Shown here: piece by piece, positions 44,581 to 55,384 of the stretch
Numbering within the stretch: the stretch's first letter is position 1
How the letters are laid out: every line of letters starts with the position of its first letter
DNA from: Eublepharis macularius
Taxonomy: Eukaryota > Chordata > Lepidosauria > Squamata > Eublepharidae
Length of the DNA stretch: 64,000 bases
Reading direction: 5' to 3'
Assembly (NCBI RefSeq): GCF_028583425.1
Contig: NC_072790.1
Coordinates: 207,864,897 to 207,928,896, forward strand
Notes under the pieces: model-generated
Databases searched by the model: none
Told to the model about the DNA's origin: nothing
The model's input: the letters and a program-made list of their open reading frames with translations, nothing else
Translations under genes and position numbers: made by a program

Positions 44581-44689
44581 CTGAAATGGGACAGGGGTAT
44601 AGTTAGAGTTTAAGAAGCAGGAAAAAATAACACATTTTATATTTCCATGACCCACATTATTAACTAGTTATATAATCCCTTGAGAATAT

Positions 44690-44890
44690 ATTTAGGGTAG
44701 AACAGGTTTAGCTAATTGGCTAAGAAATGACTTCACTAGATGGCCTGGGGCAAATGAATTTCTCTTAGCCTTTCCACTGCAGTATGGGTATAAAAATACT
44801 GACCTACCTGATAGAGTTTTGTAAGGATTATAAGATAACCCATTTTGAACCCCTGAAAGTCCAACACAAATGCTAAGTATTTCTAACACT
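44690..44890 (+). repeat. MIR-like CORE-SINE, diverged
   Basis: GGGTATAAAAATACTGACCT, ACCTGATAGAGTTTTGTAAG, GATTATAAGATAACCC and CACAAATGCTAAGTATT follow the order of the MIR 3' half. It is old and diverged, and lies 110 bases upstream of exon 10. Confidence 0.5.
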
Positions 44891-45049
44891 TCATTTAACA
44901 CTTCATTTTTAACACATCTCTAAGCATTTTTATTTACAGGAAACTCACCACCATGTCACAGAATCTGGTAAGTTCAAAACTGAACTACTTTAATGTACTC
45001 TGTGGGGTTACCTTTGAAGACTGGAAAGTTCAGCTACTCCTGAAGGAAG

Positions 45050-45540
45050 CAGCCAGATGATGAAACCAGAGCTGCCCACAGAGAACATACACCACCTGTT
45101 CTCAAATGATGACTCTGCCTTCCAGTTATTGATGAAGCACCATTCAAAATGTGATTTGGAACAGTCTGGTTCTCTGGCCAATGGAAAAACATTTGCTCCC
45201 ACATTCCTTTGAAAATTCAGACACCATCAGATGGCCCCTTCCAAAGTTGGGCATGAGAGCTACAAGGAGCATAGGCTTCTCAGTAATGGCACCCTTCTTG
45301 TGGAATCTCTTGTTTAAGGATGTCCATCAACCCCTTAACTTGCCCCGTTTGCAAGCTGGCTAAAGCCTTTTCCCGTTCAGGCCATCCTGTTCAAATATTC
45401 TGTTTGCTCTTCTGTTGCGGCTGTTTGACTGTTGTTGGAAATTGTGTTCAATGCGATTTTAGTTTGTAATTGTAAGTAGGCCACCTAGAAACCCTTTGTA
45501 TTAAGTGGAATATTGACATTTTAAAATGAATAAATATATG
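45050..45540 (+). repeat. L2-type LINE 3' end
   Basis: 45270-45360 reads SVMAPFLWNLLFKDVHQPLN, a worn LINE pol C-terminus. It is followed by TTTTAGTTTGTAATTGTAAG, a GCCACCTAGAAACCC tail and AATAAATATA at 45530. Confidence 0.65.
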
Positions 45541-46024
45541 CAGAAAAAGCAACCAAGCGAGGCTCCCAACTGCTGATCTCAAAGCCTCCTGAGACAAGAG
45601 CCCACTGATGCTGCAATAGCATTTGTAGAGTGGATATCAGTAAGTGACAGCCCCTCAAAAGACAACAACAACAGCAAACATAGGCAAGAAATCATAGCTA
45701 GGCAGTTCCCCAAGAGACAAACTGATCTTTATGTCAGAACAAGAAAGCAGGCTGCATTTCCTAATGGGCTCTGTCAGCTTCACAAGTTTAATCAACCCAC
45801 CTGCATTTCATGGGTAAGAAGAAAGCTAAGGACAAAAGGAAACAAATTGTTGGCTGCCACCATCATCTATCTGGCGGCACTCTTTAGAGGATCGGGCTAT
45901 GATATGAATCTCATCATTTGGGTTTTCAAACTTTTACATATCTGTCAATTCTGAAAATTTGATAGAAACATGTTTAGGAGCAGGCTGTAAATGTCTACTT
46001 ACTTACTTAACTTATACTTTGCCT
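45541..46024. other. Intronic, nothing recognised
   Basis: Plain intron sequence. Confidence 0.5.
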
Positions 46025-46190
46025 TCACCTAAAGAGGCTGACATGATTCTCCTCTCCTCCATTTCTTCCTCACATCAACCCTGTGAGGTAGGTTAGGCTT
46101 GAGTGTATGCAACTGGCCCAAGGTCACCCAGTTGGAGTCTCCCAGATGCTAGTCTGAGACTAGCCACTACACCAAAACAAGTCTTTCTGA
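46025..46190 (-). repeat. tRNA-derived SINE
   Basis: CCTCACATCAACCCTGTGAG, GTAGGTTAGGCTTGAGTG, CCCAAGGTCACCCAGTTGGA and TAGTCTGAGACTAGCCACTA are the reversed SINE body and head. The middle, around the B box, is deleted. Confidence 0.75.
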
Positions 46191-46546
46191 GTTCAATAGT
46201 GTTTGCTCCTGGGTACATATGCATAAGATTGCAGCATCAGACTTCCCACCCTGTTCTTATTATGTGACTTGTTGTGATCCCGAAAAAGCTGGAAGTAAAT
46301 GAACACATTCTGTTCATGAATGTTTCTATGTGGATCCATGTCAGGATGGTCAGATTGTCTACATCTTAGTCCTTTATTGTTCCATTCCTCCTGGATTCTG
46401 TAGAATTCTTAAACAAATTAATTCCAAAGTTGGAATACTGGTGTATGCTGCAGTTCTCAGTTCTTTCAGTTCATTTGCATTGTTTCCCCAACTCTGTATC
46501 ACCAATATACACACTGATAAAACATGGCAAAAAAAGGAGTGCTGAT

Positions 46547-47192
46547 TAGAGATGGGCACGTAACAAAAAACCCCGAACCACGTGATTCATGGTTTGTAGC
46601 ATTCCACGGAACATCGAACCACGAACTTCTAACCTTTTCCCAGTTCGTGGTTCGTTTTTCCGTGGCATTTCAGTTGCCCTGCACCAGCTGCTGAAGCTGC
46701 TGCGAGGCGTTTGAAACAGACAGCCCCGAAAGAAGCTGTCATTTCACAGACCCTGCGCTGGAATCGGTGCAGTGTCTGTGAAATGACAGGTTCTTTCTCC
46801 TGCTGCCGGGGCTGTCAGTCAGTCAGTTTCACAGATCCTGCACTGGAACAGTGTGGGGTCTGTAAAACTGACAGCCTCGGCAGCAGGAGAAAGAAGCTGT
46901 CATTTCACAGACCCCACGCTGGTTCCATCAGCTGAACCCCGCGCAGGGTCTGTGAAACTGGCAGCCTCTTTCTCCTGCGAAGGAGCTGTCAGTTTCACAG
47001 ACCCTGCACTGGGTTCAGCCAATGGGCTGAATCTGGTGCAGGGTCTGTGAAACTCCTACCCAGCCACGGAACAGTTGGAAAAATTCGTTTGTTCTGTAAA
47101 CATGCGTTCCCATGGAACGCATGTTTCAGTGCAAACGAACCAGCCATTCTGTACGGAATTTTGTTCCATGGTTCATTTCGTGCCCGTCTCTT
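46547..47192. mobile_element. hAT-type MITE, related family, imperfect 8 bp TSD
   Basis: Ends TAGAGATGGGCACG and CGTGCCCGTCTCTT, close to the ends of the two elements at 20030 and 33481. GTGCTGAT (46539-46546) and GTGTTGAT (47193-47200) flank it, differing at one base. The terminal regions also carry CGAACC/GGTTCG motifs, but the interior is unrelated to the other copies and is built of hairpins. No transposase frame. Confidence 0.85.
46736..47054. repeat. Array of four hairpins inside the hAT MITE
   Basis: Four near-palindromes follow one another: 46736-46789, 46812-46874, 46896-46964 and 46986-47054. Each starts with a variant of CTGTCA(G/T)TTTCACAGACCC and ends with its inverse. Spacers hold TTCTTTCTCCTGCTGCC or its inverse, so larger inverted repeats link neighbouring hairpins. 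Confidence 0.85.
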
Positions 47193-47200
47193 GTGTTGAT

Positions 47201-48335
47201 ACAGTTATAGCTCTGATTTTGATACAATTATATCTCTGATTGCATCAAGATTATTTCTGTGCAGGATTTTAGGTATAAGCCCTTGCACTTTATTATAAAC
47301 ACTGTCTAAAGAGCATCTCGATGCAATAATAGAATCACATCAAGATGACTTTTTGTGATATTTTAACCAGCTACAGACATGCATAGGTGTAATGTGTAAA
47401 AGGAATTTGGAATGAAATGAAGAAATTGAATGTTGTAGCAAACCACACATGCATCAACTTTGGAATGAATTTTAGAAATTCAATCAGTTAAACCAGAATT
47501 AGGGAAGAGCAATGTAGTATGGAGCAAAATTATGGAACAAAAAAGAATGGAATAGGAAAACCTGCTCACCTCTGGTTGTCAGTTCCATTGCTGAGACCAT
47601 TTGTGAAACACAAAAATTTTAAAGTCAGCACTTTACTGTGTGTGTGTTTAGGGTGAGGTGAGATTCAGATTAAGCTAAGTGGGGCTCAAGACCAAGTCCA
47701 CTGTTATTCCCTGATGTAAAAGGTCATATAATCTTTTTGAAGAATTTCAGTCTATATGCAGCGAGCTTGCCTGAAAGCATTCATCTTCCCAGCCACATCT
47801 GAAATATCCTGAGGGGGTATGTAATAATATATGATGAAGCTGAGGAACATCAGAACTCTCATCAAGATGAAAAATAATTTCTCTGCCATTTCCCGTATGC
47901 AGCCCTTGATCAAGCAGTCATCAAAGCAGAGTTGAACCTATTGAGAAAGGCAGGAAGGTCTCTTCAAGTATAACCGAAGATTCCTGAACTTGCCCACATC
48001 TGTAACAATCTTTTCAACACAAGAGAAGGAACATCTGCATGGCAAAGACTTTTCAAGGGCCACTGCTTTCAGTGGCCATGGGAAGACAGAATTTGGTTGA
48101 TTGCTAGCCCCAGACTACTTCCTTCCTGTGTCCCCCCCCCCCCCCGCAGCTACTACTTAGCTACTTCAAACTGATTCAGATATTCAGAATGACATACAAG
48201 GAACTACATGTCTGAATGTGTCCTAGATGTTAAAATCTTCCTGAGTGTGCTAGTAATACATGACCATAGCGGTACTTTGGTTTTGGTCATTCAGATATAC
48301 TCCATGCGATCAATCACAAATATTTCCAAACTGTC
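47201..48335. other. Intronic, nothing recognised except a C run
   Basis: A run of C (48127-48145) interrupts otherwise plain intron sequence. Confidence 0.5.
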
Positions 48336-48380
48336 TGGGATCTAGGAATCCAAAACAAAGGACCCACTCATCAAGAAGCC

Positions 48381-48489
48381 AAAAGAGAACTGGTAACCAC
48401 AAGAGTGGGTGGCACAAGTATACAATATTTATAACTACTTCAACAATGTGAATTAACACAATATTTATATCAATACGGAAAGTACAAGT
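48381..48489 (+). repeat. Left 109 bp inverted arm of the Penelope-like element
   Basis: Begins AAAAGAGAACTGGTAACCAC and ends CAATACGGAAAGTACAAGT. Its inverse lies at 49078-49186 with about one difference (GAACTGG against GAAGTGG). Confidence 0.9.
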
Positions 48490-48804
48490 ATTGGTGGATC
48501 AGATGATTTATTTGTTTACTTAGGAACGATTTGTGCCACCCATGATTTGGTTTTTGGTCTTGTCTCTTTAAACAAAAGGTGGTAGAATAATATATAAACC
48601 ACTCCTCTTTGTAAGAACGCTGCTGAAATAAGCCGATTTGATTGGTTGAATAGCCTATGAGCTGCGATTGTGATTTTTGAACTGTAGTACATTTCTTTTG
48701 AATTGCTTTGCATTGGGTAAGTGTAATGGCTTCATTTTGTTTTATTATGAAAATAGCCGGATGGTGCATTTGCTTACGGTTTGTAATTTGCAGATGAGAT
48801 AAAT

Positions 48805-48864
48805 ACGTTCCTGAAGAGGTCTTGGACGAAACGGTGGTTCATACCAGTGCTGCGTGTCGGGCGT
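48805..48864 (+). ncRNA. Hammerhead-ribozyme-like motif, degenerate
   Basis: The core strands CTGAAGA (48811-48817) and GAAAC (48828-48832) are present, with a possible stem II GTC-TTG-GAC between them. Stem I would pair ACGTTC (48805-48810) with GGGCGT (48859-48864) right after a GTC cleavage triplet at 48856-48858. One extra G before stem II and a weak stem III make activity doubtful. Hammerheads of this kind are known in Penelope-like elements. Confidence 0.4.
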
Positions 48865-48918
48865 TTCTGCTTTTAGAATCTACTTTGAAGAAACCTGAGC
48901 GGAGAGTCTGCGCCCTAT

Positions 48919-49077
48919 GGACACTTTACTTGTTGACTGATTCATATTATATATGGTTTGACCGTCTTACCGGGTTATATACTTGTACACCATGTATTGG
49001 ACACTTTGTATTTTCTGATTGATTTACATTTCATATGGTTTGACTGTCTAACCGATTTATGTATTCGTATTCTTTGC
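48919..49077 (+). repeat. Two 80 bp tandem units in the Penelope-like element
   Basis: GGACACTTTACTTGTTGACTG ... ATATGGTTTGACCGTCT at 48919 recurs as GGACACTTTGTATTTTCTG ... ATATGGTTTGACTGTCT at 48999, a period of 80. Confidence 0.7.
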
Positions 49078-49186
49078 ACTTGTACTTTCCGTATTGATAT
49101 AAATATTGTGTTAATTCACATTGTTGAAGTAGTTATAAATATTGTATACTTGTGCCACCCACTCTTGTGGTTACCACTTCTCTTTT
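49078..49186 (-). repeat. Right 109 bp inverted arm of the Penelope-like element
   Basis: Begins ACTTGTACTTTCCGTATTGA and ends GGTTACCACTTCTCTTTT, the reverse complement of 48381-48489. Its last base overlaps the target duplication. Confidence 0.9.
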
Positions 49187-49199
49187 GGGATCTAGGAAT

Positions 49200-50589
49200 G
49201 CCACAACTGCAGATTTACAAACTGCATTCTGTTGGGCAAGTAAGATCTTGATGAACAGCTTGTTTCTATGCCTCTCTGGATCTTGCTCAGAGGCCCTACA
49301 CTGGACCCCTCTGTCTGAAGTCAGATGGAGGGAGATGGGTCATGGACAGAGACTCTATGCCTTTGAAATAGGCTTCCTTGGGAGATTTGCCTGACACTTT
49401 CTCTACCGCCATCTGGATGTCAAACAAAGACTTTCCCAACAAGCATTTGCAGGATTTGATGTGTTCTCTCCCAATTTGTGTTGCCACTTGCAACTCAGCA
49501 GTGTTTTTGGTTTGTTGTGGTGCTGTTTACTTGTTTTTTCTATTGTCTTGATTAAGATCTGTGAAATTTATGCTACAGATCAATCAATTGCAGTTGTTTT
49601 ACTGAGAATTGTTTTATTTATGTTTTATTAGCAGCTTTAGGCAAATGTTGTTAATTGGGAAAGTAGGATATAAATGATTTTAACAAGCAAATAAATGAAA
49701 TGGCCATCCTCGGGCGACATTTTTATTTGTGGGAAACTACAGCCATCATATATATTTCCTCTTGCCAAAACAAATGTTTTGTGGGGTGACTTTCATCCAG
49801 AAGAAAAGTTAAGCAGTCTCTCTCCATCCCACATCTTCCTCTACTCAAAGGTGCAGCCTGCTCAGTACAAACTATGTGTTTGAGTTTTTAACAAGTTGGG
49901 TCCTGGTTCCCTGGATCCATCTTGGGTTCCCTGCAGCTACACAGCAGCTGCAGGGGATGACGTAAAAAAAAATAAAGAAGTGCCCCAAACAGGCTCAGAA
50001 AATCACCACAGGTGGATGCAAGGCTCCTGTCCCCTTCTCCCAAGCCATTTTCTCACGGGGAAACAGTGCTGAGGGAGTTATTTCTCCATTTTTGCTGCTT
50101 TCTGTGCACAGAATACTCTATGTGGAGCAGCAAAAATGGGAAATAACTCCCCCCCCCAGTCTGTTTCTGCATGGGAAAATGGTTGGCGGGGGGTGGGAGG
50201 GTGGGAGAAGGCAGCAGCCTTTCCTCTTCTGTGATGGGATTCTAAGCCTGTTTGGGCTCCCTTAAAAAAAAAACCATTCCCCACAGCTGCTGTGCAGCTG
50301 AGAGGAACCTGGACCCAACTGGTTAAAAACCTAAAATGTGTAGTTTGACCCTCAGACTACTTTAAAATTTAAAACAACAACATAGAGTGAAAAAAGCACA
50401 ACACTCTGTGACACACAACTTCAGCTTCAATGAGGTGGCAAATCTGTGTCTGGAGTATACCACTTCAGAATGCTGATGAGGGGTCACATGAACACATGTG
50501 GTTCTGTACAAACATAAAATTCCCAGTCTGCAGAAAACTAGCATGTCCCTACTGGCAAATACCACAGGGATAACTTTAACCTGCTGCAG
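49200..50589. other. Intronic, nothing certain
   Basis: 49555-49690 resembles a worn L2/CR1 3' tail ending in GCAAATAAATG. 49890-50330 has inverted segments: CAGCTACACAGCAGCTGCAG at 49935, and CCCACAGCTGCTGTGCAGCTG near 50280 with GGAAACAGTGC / GTCTGTTTCTGCATG inside. This could be an old foldback element of about 400 bp. Confidence 0.4.
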
Positions 50590-50900
50590 CAAAATCCTCA
50601 ACAGCAAAAAGAATCTTGTGGTCTCATAAAGTCCAAAGCTTAGGTCCTATGCTTTCTGCATGCAGTTCTCTTCAGCCATTGTGGAAGCTGTCCTCTGCTC
50701 TGGATTGTACTTTTTCTGTTACCACACACTTCTGTGTTTGTGTGACTAACGTTTTTCAAGCAGCCCCAACGTGCTAAGCGTGAGCTGCATGCATTCCATA
50801 GTGTAGGAATGCCACTGTAACAGCCGAATAACAGACCATGTGGAACGAAGGCATAGGATTCAAGCCATTTATTGTGGCATAGGCTTCTGCACAGGCAAAG
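50590..50900. repeat. Possible diverged foldback repeat B
   Basis: TCTTGTGGTCTCATAAAGTC near 50613 and ATTTATTGTGGCATAGGCTT near 50869 resemble parts of family B, in worn form. Confidence 0.3.
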
Positions 50901-52684
50901 AGCCCACGTTGTCAGATAAGACGCATTAAGTAGTCACTTAAATGGACAGGTTTCAAAAAACGAAGCAATGCAAGAGATGGATGGAGGTGCGACATGTACT
51001 ATGAAGACTTCAAACGAACACAGAATCCAATCACATGAAATGGCAACAGGATGACCCATATGCTAGCACCTGTTAGTGATAGTCAATACACTATTCATAA
51101 CAACCACTGAGAGAGAACCATCAGACCATTTGTTAATCCAGTGGCCATTGTCACATTTTGTTTTAGCAATTCTATCCATTAATTATGCATTGTGTGTAGA
51201 AGTACTTTCTTTTGTCTCTACTGAATCTATGTGGCCAATCATTGGATGACCCCAATTTCTACTGTTAAGAGAAAGAGAGAAACATCTCCATTCATTCTCA
51301 CTGTTATTCTGTTGGGTTTGGATTATGATTCATTTTATTTTATGTTATTGTATCTTTTTTGTTACTGTACAACATCTCGACAACTTGAAGTGGGATATAG
51401 TTGACAACCAAAACAACACAACCCCCAGCTTTCAAGAACTTACAGCTCTTTGCTTCCTGGAAAAAGCAGCTTTTTGGAGCCTGAAATCAAGTCTGTATCA
51501 TTGAATTTGACCCACTCAAAACAATGATCAACTTTATTTCTTTGATTCCCTCCCCCACCCAAAGCTTTAGGTAGAAACAAAAATAAACTCTCTCAATGAC
51601 TGTGGTGGAGGCTGGAAGACCCAACTTTTCATTTTGAAGCTAAGGGGATATTGTGTAAAAAAGAGCCCCAGCCAACTGCTCTCTGTGTGGGGAGAGCTCA
51701 GCTGTGAGAAGGTGATAAGAAAACATTTATCTTTCTGAAATTAAGGAAGAAAACATTACTGGACAAGGAAATCTTCTCTCATATGGCCAAGGGCACCATC
51801 CTGAAAGGGCAGTTTAAAGAGATTTCACTTAACCCTGCTGCGTTTCTCCCACCCTCTCCTAAGTTTCTCATTTCTTTCCACAAGGATGACTAAAATAACT
51901 TCATCTATTGTGAGGTGTCCTAGTTTGCCCTGAACTCTAAATAAACAGAACCACCACCATGGGTATTTCTAGCTGGTACTGAAGACCTATATTTATTTTT
52001 CCTATATCTACATCCATAACCTTTGCTCTACCTGGAAAGCTATTGCGATCGGGGCTCCATTTCTGGAGCAGAGGGGAGGAAAAAAGAAGTCTCAGCGAGG
52101 TTCAAAGACCCGTTCTTGGATATATTCAAAATATATTTTTTAGACTCTAGTATTAGCAAAGTGCCATTAGGAAAGGACAGACCTTCCCTGTTTCAGACCA
52201 ATGTTGCTGATCAACACACTGATCAGAGTGCATTTTACAGCAGTGCATTTTAAGACTGATTGCTGTGGGTTTTCCTCATGCCTCTTATTAAGCTAAAGTA
52301 ATTTAATTCATGCCGTTAAAAAAAAACAACAAAGTAAAGCAACCTGCTTTATTCATTTATAAAAAACTAAACGCTCAGGCTCAAGCTTCATGTTACAGAA
52401 TAACCTCTGTGTCCGGGGATGAAGGCGCCTCTGTCCCTGTCCTTAGTCCAGCGGGCTGGTTGCAGGGGCACTGCCTGGGGATGGTCTCATCTGGCTGCCC
52501 CTACCACCTGGCGACCTTCTGTGACCTCCGCCACCTCCTCCAATGCCAGCAGGCCTCGGGCAATCTCCACTGTCAACATGTGGCCATCTGGGGTTGCTAT
52601 TGCTTTCCCCACAGCAGGGCAGCTTCATACATACAGATGCATGTATGAACCGCTGTGCAGTATGAACCGTAACATTTAATGCTT
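50901..52684. other. Intronic, nothing recognised
   Basis: Plain intron sequence. GC-rich at 52415-52630, where a chance ORF runs on both strands, but no family motif is seen. Confidence 0.45.
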
Positions 52685-52812
52685 TTAAATATTTTTAAAT
52701 GTATTATTTAATGCTTTTAAATGTTTTAATGGTGGGTGATGTTTGTATTTTGTTATCCGCCCTGAGCCTGCGAAAGCGGGGAGGGCGGAATATAAATTAA
52801 ATAAATTAAATT
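52685..52812 (+). repeat. L2/CR1-type 3' tail
   Basis: TTTTGTTATCCGCCCTGAGCC, a short GC-rich hairpin with GGGGAGGGCGGAATATAAAT and AAATAAATTAAATTA make a typical tail, better preserved than the others in the window. Confidence 0.75.
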
Positions 52813-53109
52813 ATCGTCCCAAGATTGGAAATGATCCTTGTGCTGCTGTTATTCCCATTAGTGAAAAAGAAAGACACTCATATAGTATTCATCTTTCCCC
52901 CCTAAGGCTAATACCAGCATGAGGGGAATTTCTATTGGGAGGCAGGTGTGTGGACAAAAGGGTTAACTCCTCTTTTCTGCATCATGGCCCTGATCCAAAT
53001 CAGACTCCCTTACCCCAGGCTGTTTCTTAAGACCTAAGTTTCCATTAGGAGCCCTAATCAGAGATCTGCAGTGCAACATGGAGCTCAACCTCAGCAGAGA
53101 CCTTTACTG
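52813..53109. other. Intronic, nothing recognised
   Basis: Plain intron sequence. Confidence 0.5.
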
Positions 53110-53205
53110 GGCAATCCTAAGCAGAGTTACACAAGTATACGCACACTGGTTTCAATGGGCTTTAAGTGGCATGAGTTTGCATTGGATTGTACTGAGAATA
53201 CAGGG
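53110..53205. repeat. Palindromic repeat E, copy 3
   Basis: GGGCAATCCTAAGCAGAGTTAC, TTTCAATGGGCTTTAAGTGG and GCATTGGATTGTACTGAG, the same hairpin-forming family as at 32541. Confidence 0.6.
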
Positions 53206-53334
53206 TTATCCACACTATATCTCTGAATAAACTTTAGAGATATAGGATTATCGTTTAGGCTTTTTCATAAAAATCTGTGCACATTTTCTTGTGCAAATGG
53301 AATTCCATCCATATTACATAGCATGGGGAATCTC

Positions 53335-53560
53335 ATGCATTATAGTGGCTGGAGTGTTAGACTAGGATCCGGGGGACACAATTTCAAATCCATACTCTTC
53401 CAAACTCTTCCATGAAACTCACCGGGTTAGTCATCATCTCTCAACCTAACCTACCACGCAGGGTTGTAGTGAGGATAATATGGAGTAGGGGAGAGAACCA
53501 TGTTTTCTCCTCTGAGTTCCCTGATGGAAGGGCAGAGTAAAATGAACTAAATATAAATAA
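53335..53560 (+). repeat. tRNA-derived SINE
   Basis: Head TGGCTGGAGTGTTAGACTAG, B-box region TTTCAAATCCATACTC, body CTCAACCTAACCTACCACGC and GGTTGTAGTGAGGATAATAT, end AAGGGCAGAGTAAAATGAAC. Confidence 0.7.
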
Positions 53561-54315
53561 AACTGATGAGTATGGATACTTGGATAGCAACAATTTCTGA
53601 AGAAAGAGTAATTTGTTTTCTAGGATACAGGAATCCTCTGTTGATGAGATAAGGAATACTACCAAGACAGGATTCTCTATCAATAGTTTTCTTTCCTCTG
53701 GATGCTGTACAACTGATGTGGACTGAAGGTGGACAGTGGTCCATTGGACCACACTGGTCCATTGCCAGCTCCCTCCCCTCTGCACTCTAGCTGCTTGCCT
53801 GGCTCCCTCACCCCCCCCCCCCACCGGGTCGCAGCATGGTGGTGGCTGCGCGTCTGGGAGTCCAAGCCATTCTGCACTGTCATCTTTCTCCTGTGTTTGT
53901 TCCCTCCAGGACTGCGGGCATGCAGCCATCCAGAGCACAGGGGAGGATAGCAAAGGTAGAAGGCAGTGGTGGTGCCCAATGGGGTGGGGAAAAGAAGCCA
54001 GCCAAGTAGACAGAAGAAGCAACCGCAGTGACCAGGCAGAGGGTGGCAAGAAAATCCTTTCCCTTCCTCATCCCCCAGTGCATGGTTCTGTCTTTGAAAA
54101 CTACAGTTCCCAAGTAAAATTGTGTCACTGGCCATGGGTTTGAACCTGCGCCTAGCTTCTCCTCATCACAAATCAGCTATACCTTAACCGTTAAGATATC
54201 TTGTTTTATTACTGTTGTTTTATCGTTCTATGTATTTCTATTATTGTTATCTGCTCTGAGCCTTCCTATGGGGAGAGCCGACTATACATTCAATAAAATT
54301 AAAAAAATAATAATT
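53561..54315. other. Intronic, with a likely SINE/LINE tail at 54190-54315
   Basis: 54190-54315 shows TTATTGTTATCTGCTCTGAGCC, GGGGAGAGCCGACTATA and AATAAAATTAAAAAAATAAT, a plus-strand L2/CR1-type tail. Before it the sequence is unassigned, with a C run at 53812-53822. Overlapping chance ORFs on both strands at 53441-54143 have no motif. Confidence 0.5.
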
Positions 54316-55033
54316 GAGTATTCTGTCTTTCTTTCTTTATTAAGAAAAGGTAGACCATGGGGAATCCATTATTTATTTTTAAATAGTAGATAGTAGGCCA
54401 CATAGGACAAGTCAACTCCCTCCTGCTTTAAACCATAAACCAGTAAAAGCATTATCAGCAACACAAAGCAACAGAGCTTGTGGGTTAATTAAATCAATCA
54501 CTGTGCAAATCTCAAACAATACTTGAAAAGACAAAGATACATGATGAGAACCCTTGATATTTGAAGCTCTGCATTATCCCCCTGATGACAAATCAGTGGC
54601 AAGGAAACCTGATGGAAGAGGCTGAGAAGAACCCCATGATTAGCATCAGTGAAACTCCACAGGGGCTAATGAATCTTTTTTCCTGAAAATCAGGGATGCC
54701 AGCACACACAGTGGGTATATCCATTTCATTGTCTTCAAAAGCAAAGTGCCGGGGCCTATATCACTCTCTCTACCTTCCCAAGCAATAGGAAGCTCTAAGG
54801 ACATCCTGGAGTCAGCTGAAGAGAGTGATGTGGACTGAGAGTGTTGCTTACTTTTGGTTTATTCACAAAAATAAATGATGAAAATGGAGCTGGCAGAGTA
54901 AGCTTTTAAAAGCAGCATCTGTTCCTCAAAAGCAAACATCTTACACCCAAAAATGCTTCTTGTGGACCAAGATAAACTTAAACATCCAGAAGTTAATGGA
55001 TGCTCAACATTCAAGGCAAATGGAGATACTCAC
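54316..55033. other. Intronic, upstream part of FSHR intron 9
   Basis: No repeat or exon recognised in this stretch next to the exon 9 donor. Confidence 0.5.
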
Positions 55034-55219
55034 TTTTGTTTGGTCCAGTTTGTGAATGCACAGCAGTGGCTTGGGTAGGTAAGGCTTGCTTCCATCAAAG
55101 CACGAAACTTTTCCATGGCAGGTAGTTTTTTTAAATTGTAGGTAGATTTTGCAACCAGTTTGCTAATGTGCTCCAATCCAATGCTGGGCAGAAAGCTGAT
55201 CCTTGTCTCTGAAATATCC
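55034..55219 (-). CDS. FSHR: Follicle-stimulating hormone receptor, exon 9
   Basis: This 186 bp exon codes for the last leucine-rich repeat and the start of the hinge. Read on the minus strand it starts after TTTTTTTCTTAAAG with one base of a split codon, then [42 protein letters not shown] and NWTKQ, and ends at a GTGAGT donor (55033). [13 protein letters not shown] runs mark the hinge helix and its two cysteines in all glycoprotein hormone receptors. The TYNLKKLP and [10 protein letters not shown] variants are FSHR-like. Length and phase 2 on both sides fit human exon 9. Joined to exon 10 at 44580 it gives [13 protein letters not shown] also forms an N-glycosylation sequon. It is too short for standard ORF lists. 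Confidence 0.97.
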
Positions 55220-55384
55220 CTTTAAGAAAAAAAAAATCATAGTTTCTCATTCAAAACAATCCAGTTAGCCACAATCCCCAAATGCTGGAGACATTTTACA
55301 CTCTCTCACTGGCAACTTGGGAAAAAAACCCTTCTCTGATAAAAGGCTCTTTGCAGATGCAACTCCGCAAATAGGCAAAATCAA
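55220..55384. other. FSHR: Start of FSHR intron 8 (upstream side of exon 9)
   Basis: A polypyrimidine tract on the minus strand (A run at 55227-55236) leads to the exon 9 acceptor. Exon 8, expected to be about 75 bp, was not seen up to 64000, so the whole rest of the window is probably intron 8. Confidence 0.6.

Larger units (their letters stand above)
48350..49185 (+). mobile_element. Non-autonomous Penelope-like element, 14 bp TSD
   Basis: TGGGATCTAGGAAT flanks the element at 48336-48349 and 49186-49199. The 836 bp between have about 30 bases of tail, then 109 bp arms in inverted orientation (48381-48489 and 49078-49186), with an interior that has a hammerhead-like core and an 80 bp tandem repeat. 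Inverted pseudo-LTRs with a short tail on one side, a target duplication of variable length and hammerhead motifs are known traits of Penelope-like elements. No RT or GIY-YIG frame is present. Confidence 0.75.
44581..55033 (-). other. FSHR: FSHR intron 9
   Basis: The intron runs from the donor GTGAGT at 55033 to the acceptor CCCATTTCAG ending at 44581, 10,453 bases. It is in phase 2 like the other gonadotropin-receptor introns, and joins the split codon AA/T (Asn). It holds a MIR-like SINE, an L2 3' end, a SINE, a hAT MITE and a Penelope-like element, and no other exon that I can recognise. Confidence 0.9.

Noticed and set aside
46736..47054. Regular repeated units that could suggest a CRISPR-like array
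   Set aside because: Units alternate in orientation, lie between hAT ends with a target duplication, and the host is a vertebrate.
53441..54143. Overlapping ORFs of up to 202 codons
   Set aside because: Open on both strands with no conserved motif, partly covering a SINE; taken as chance.
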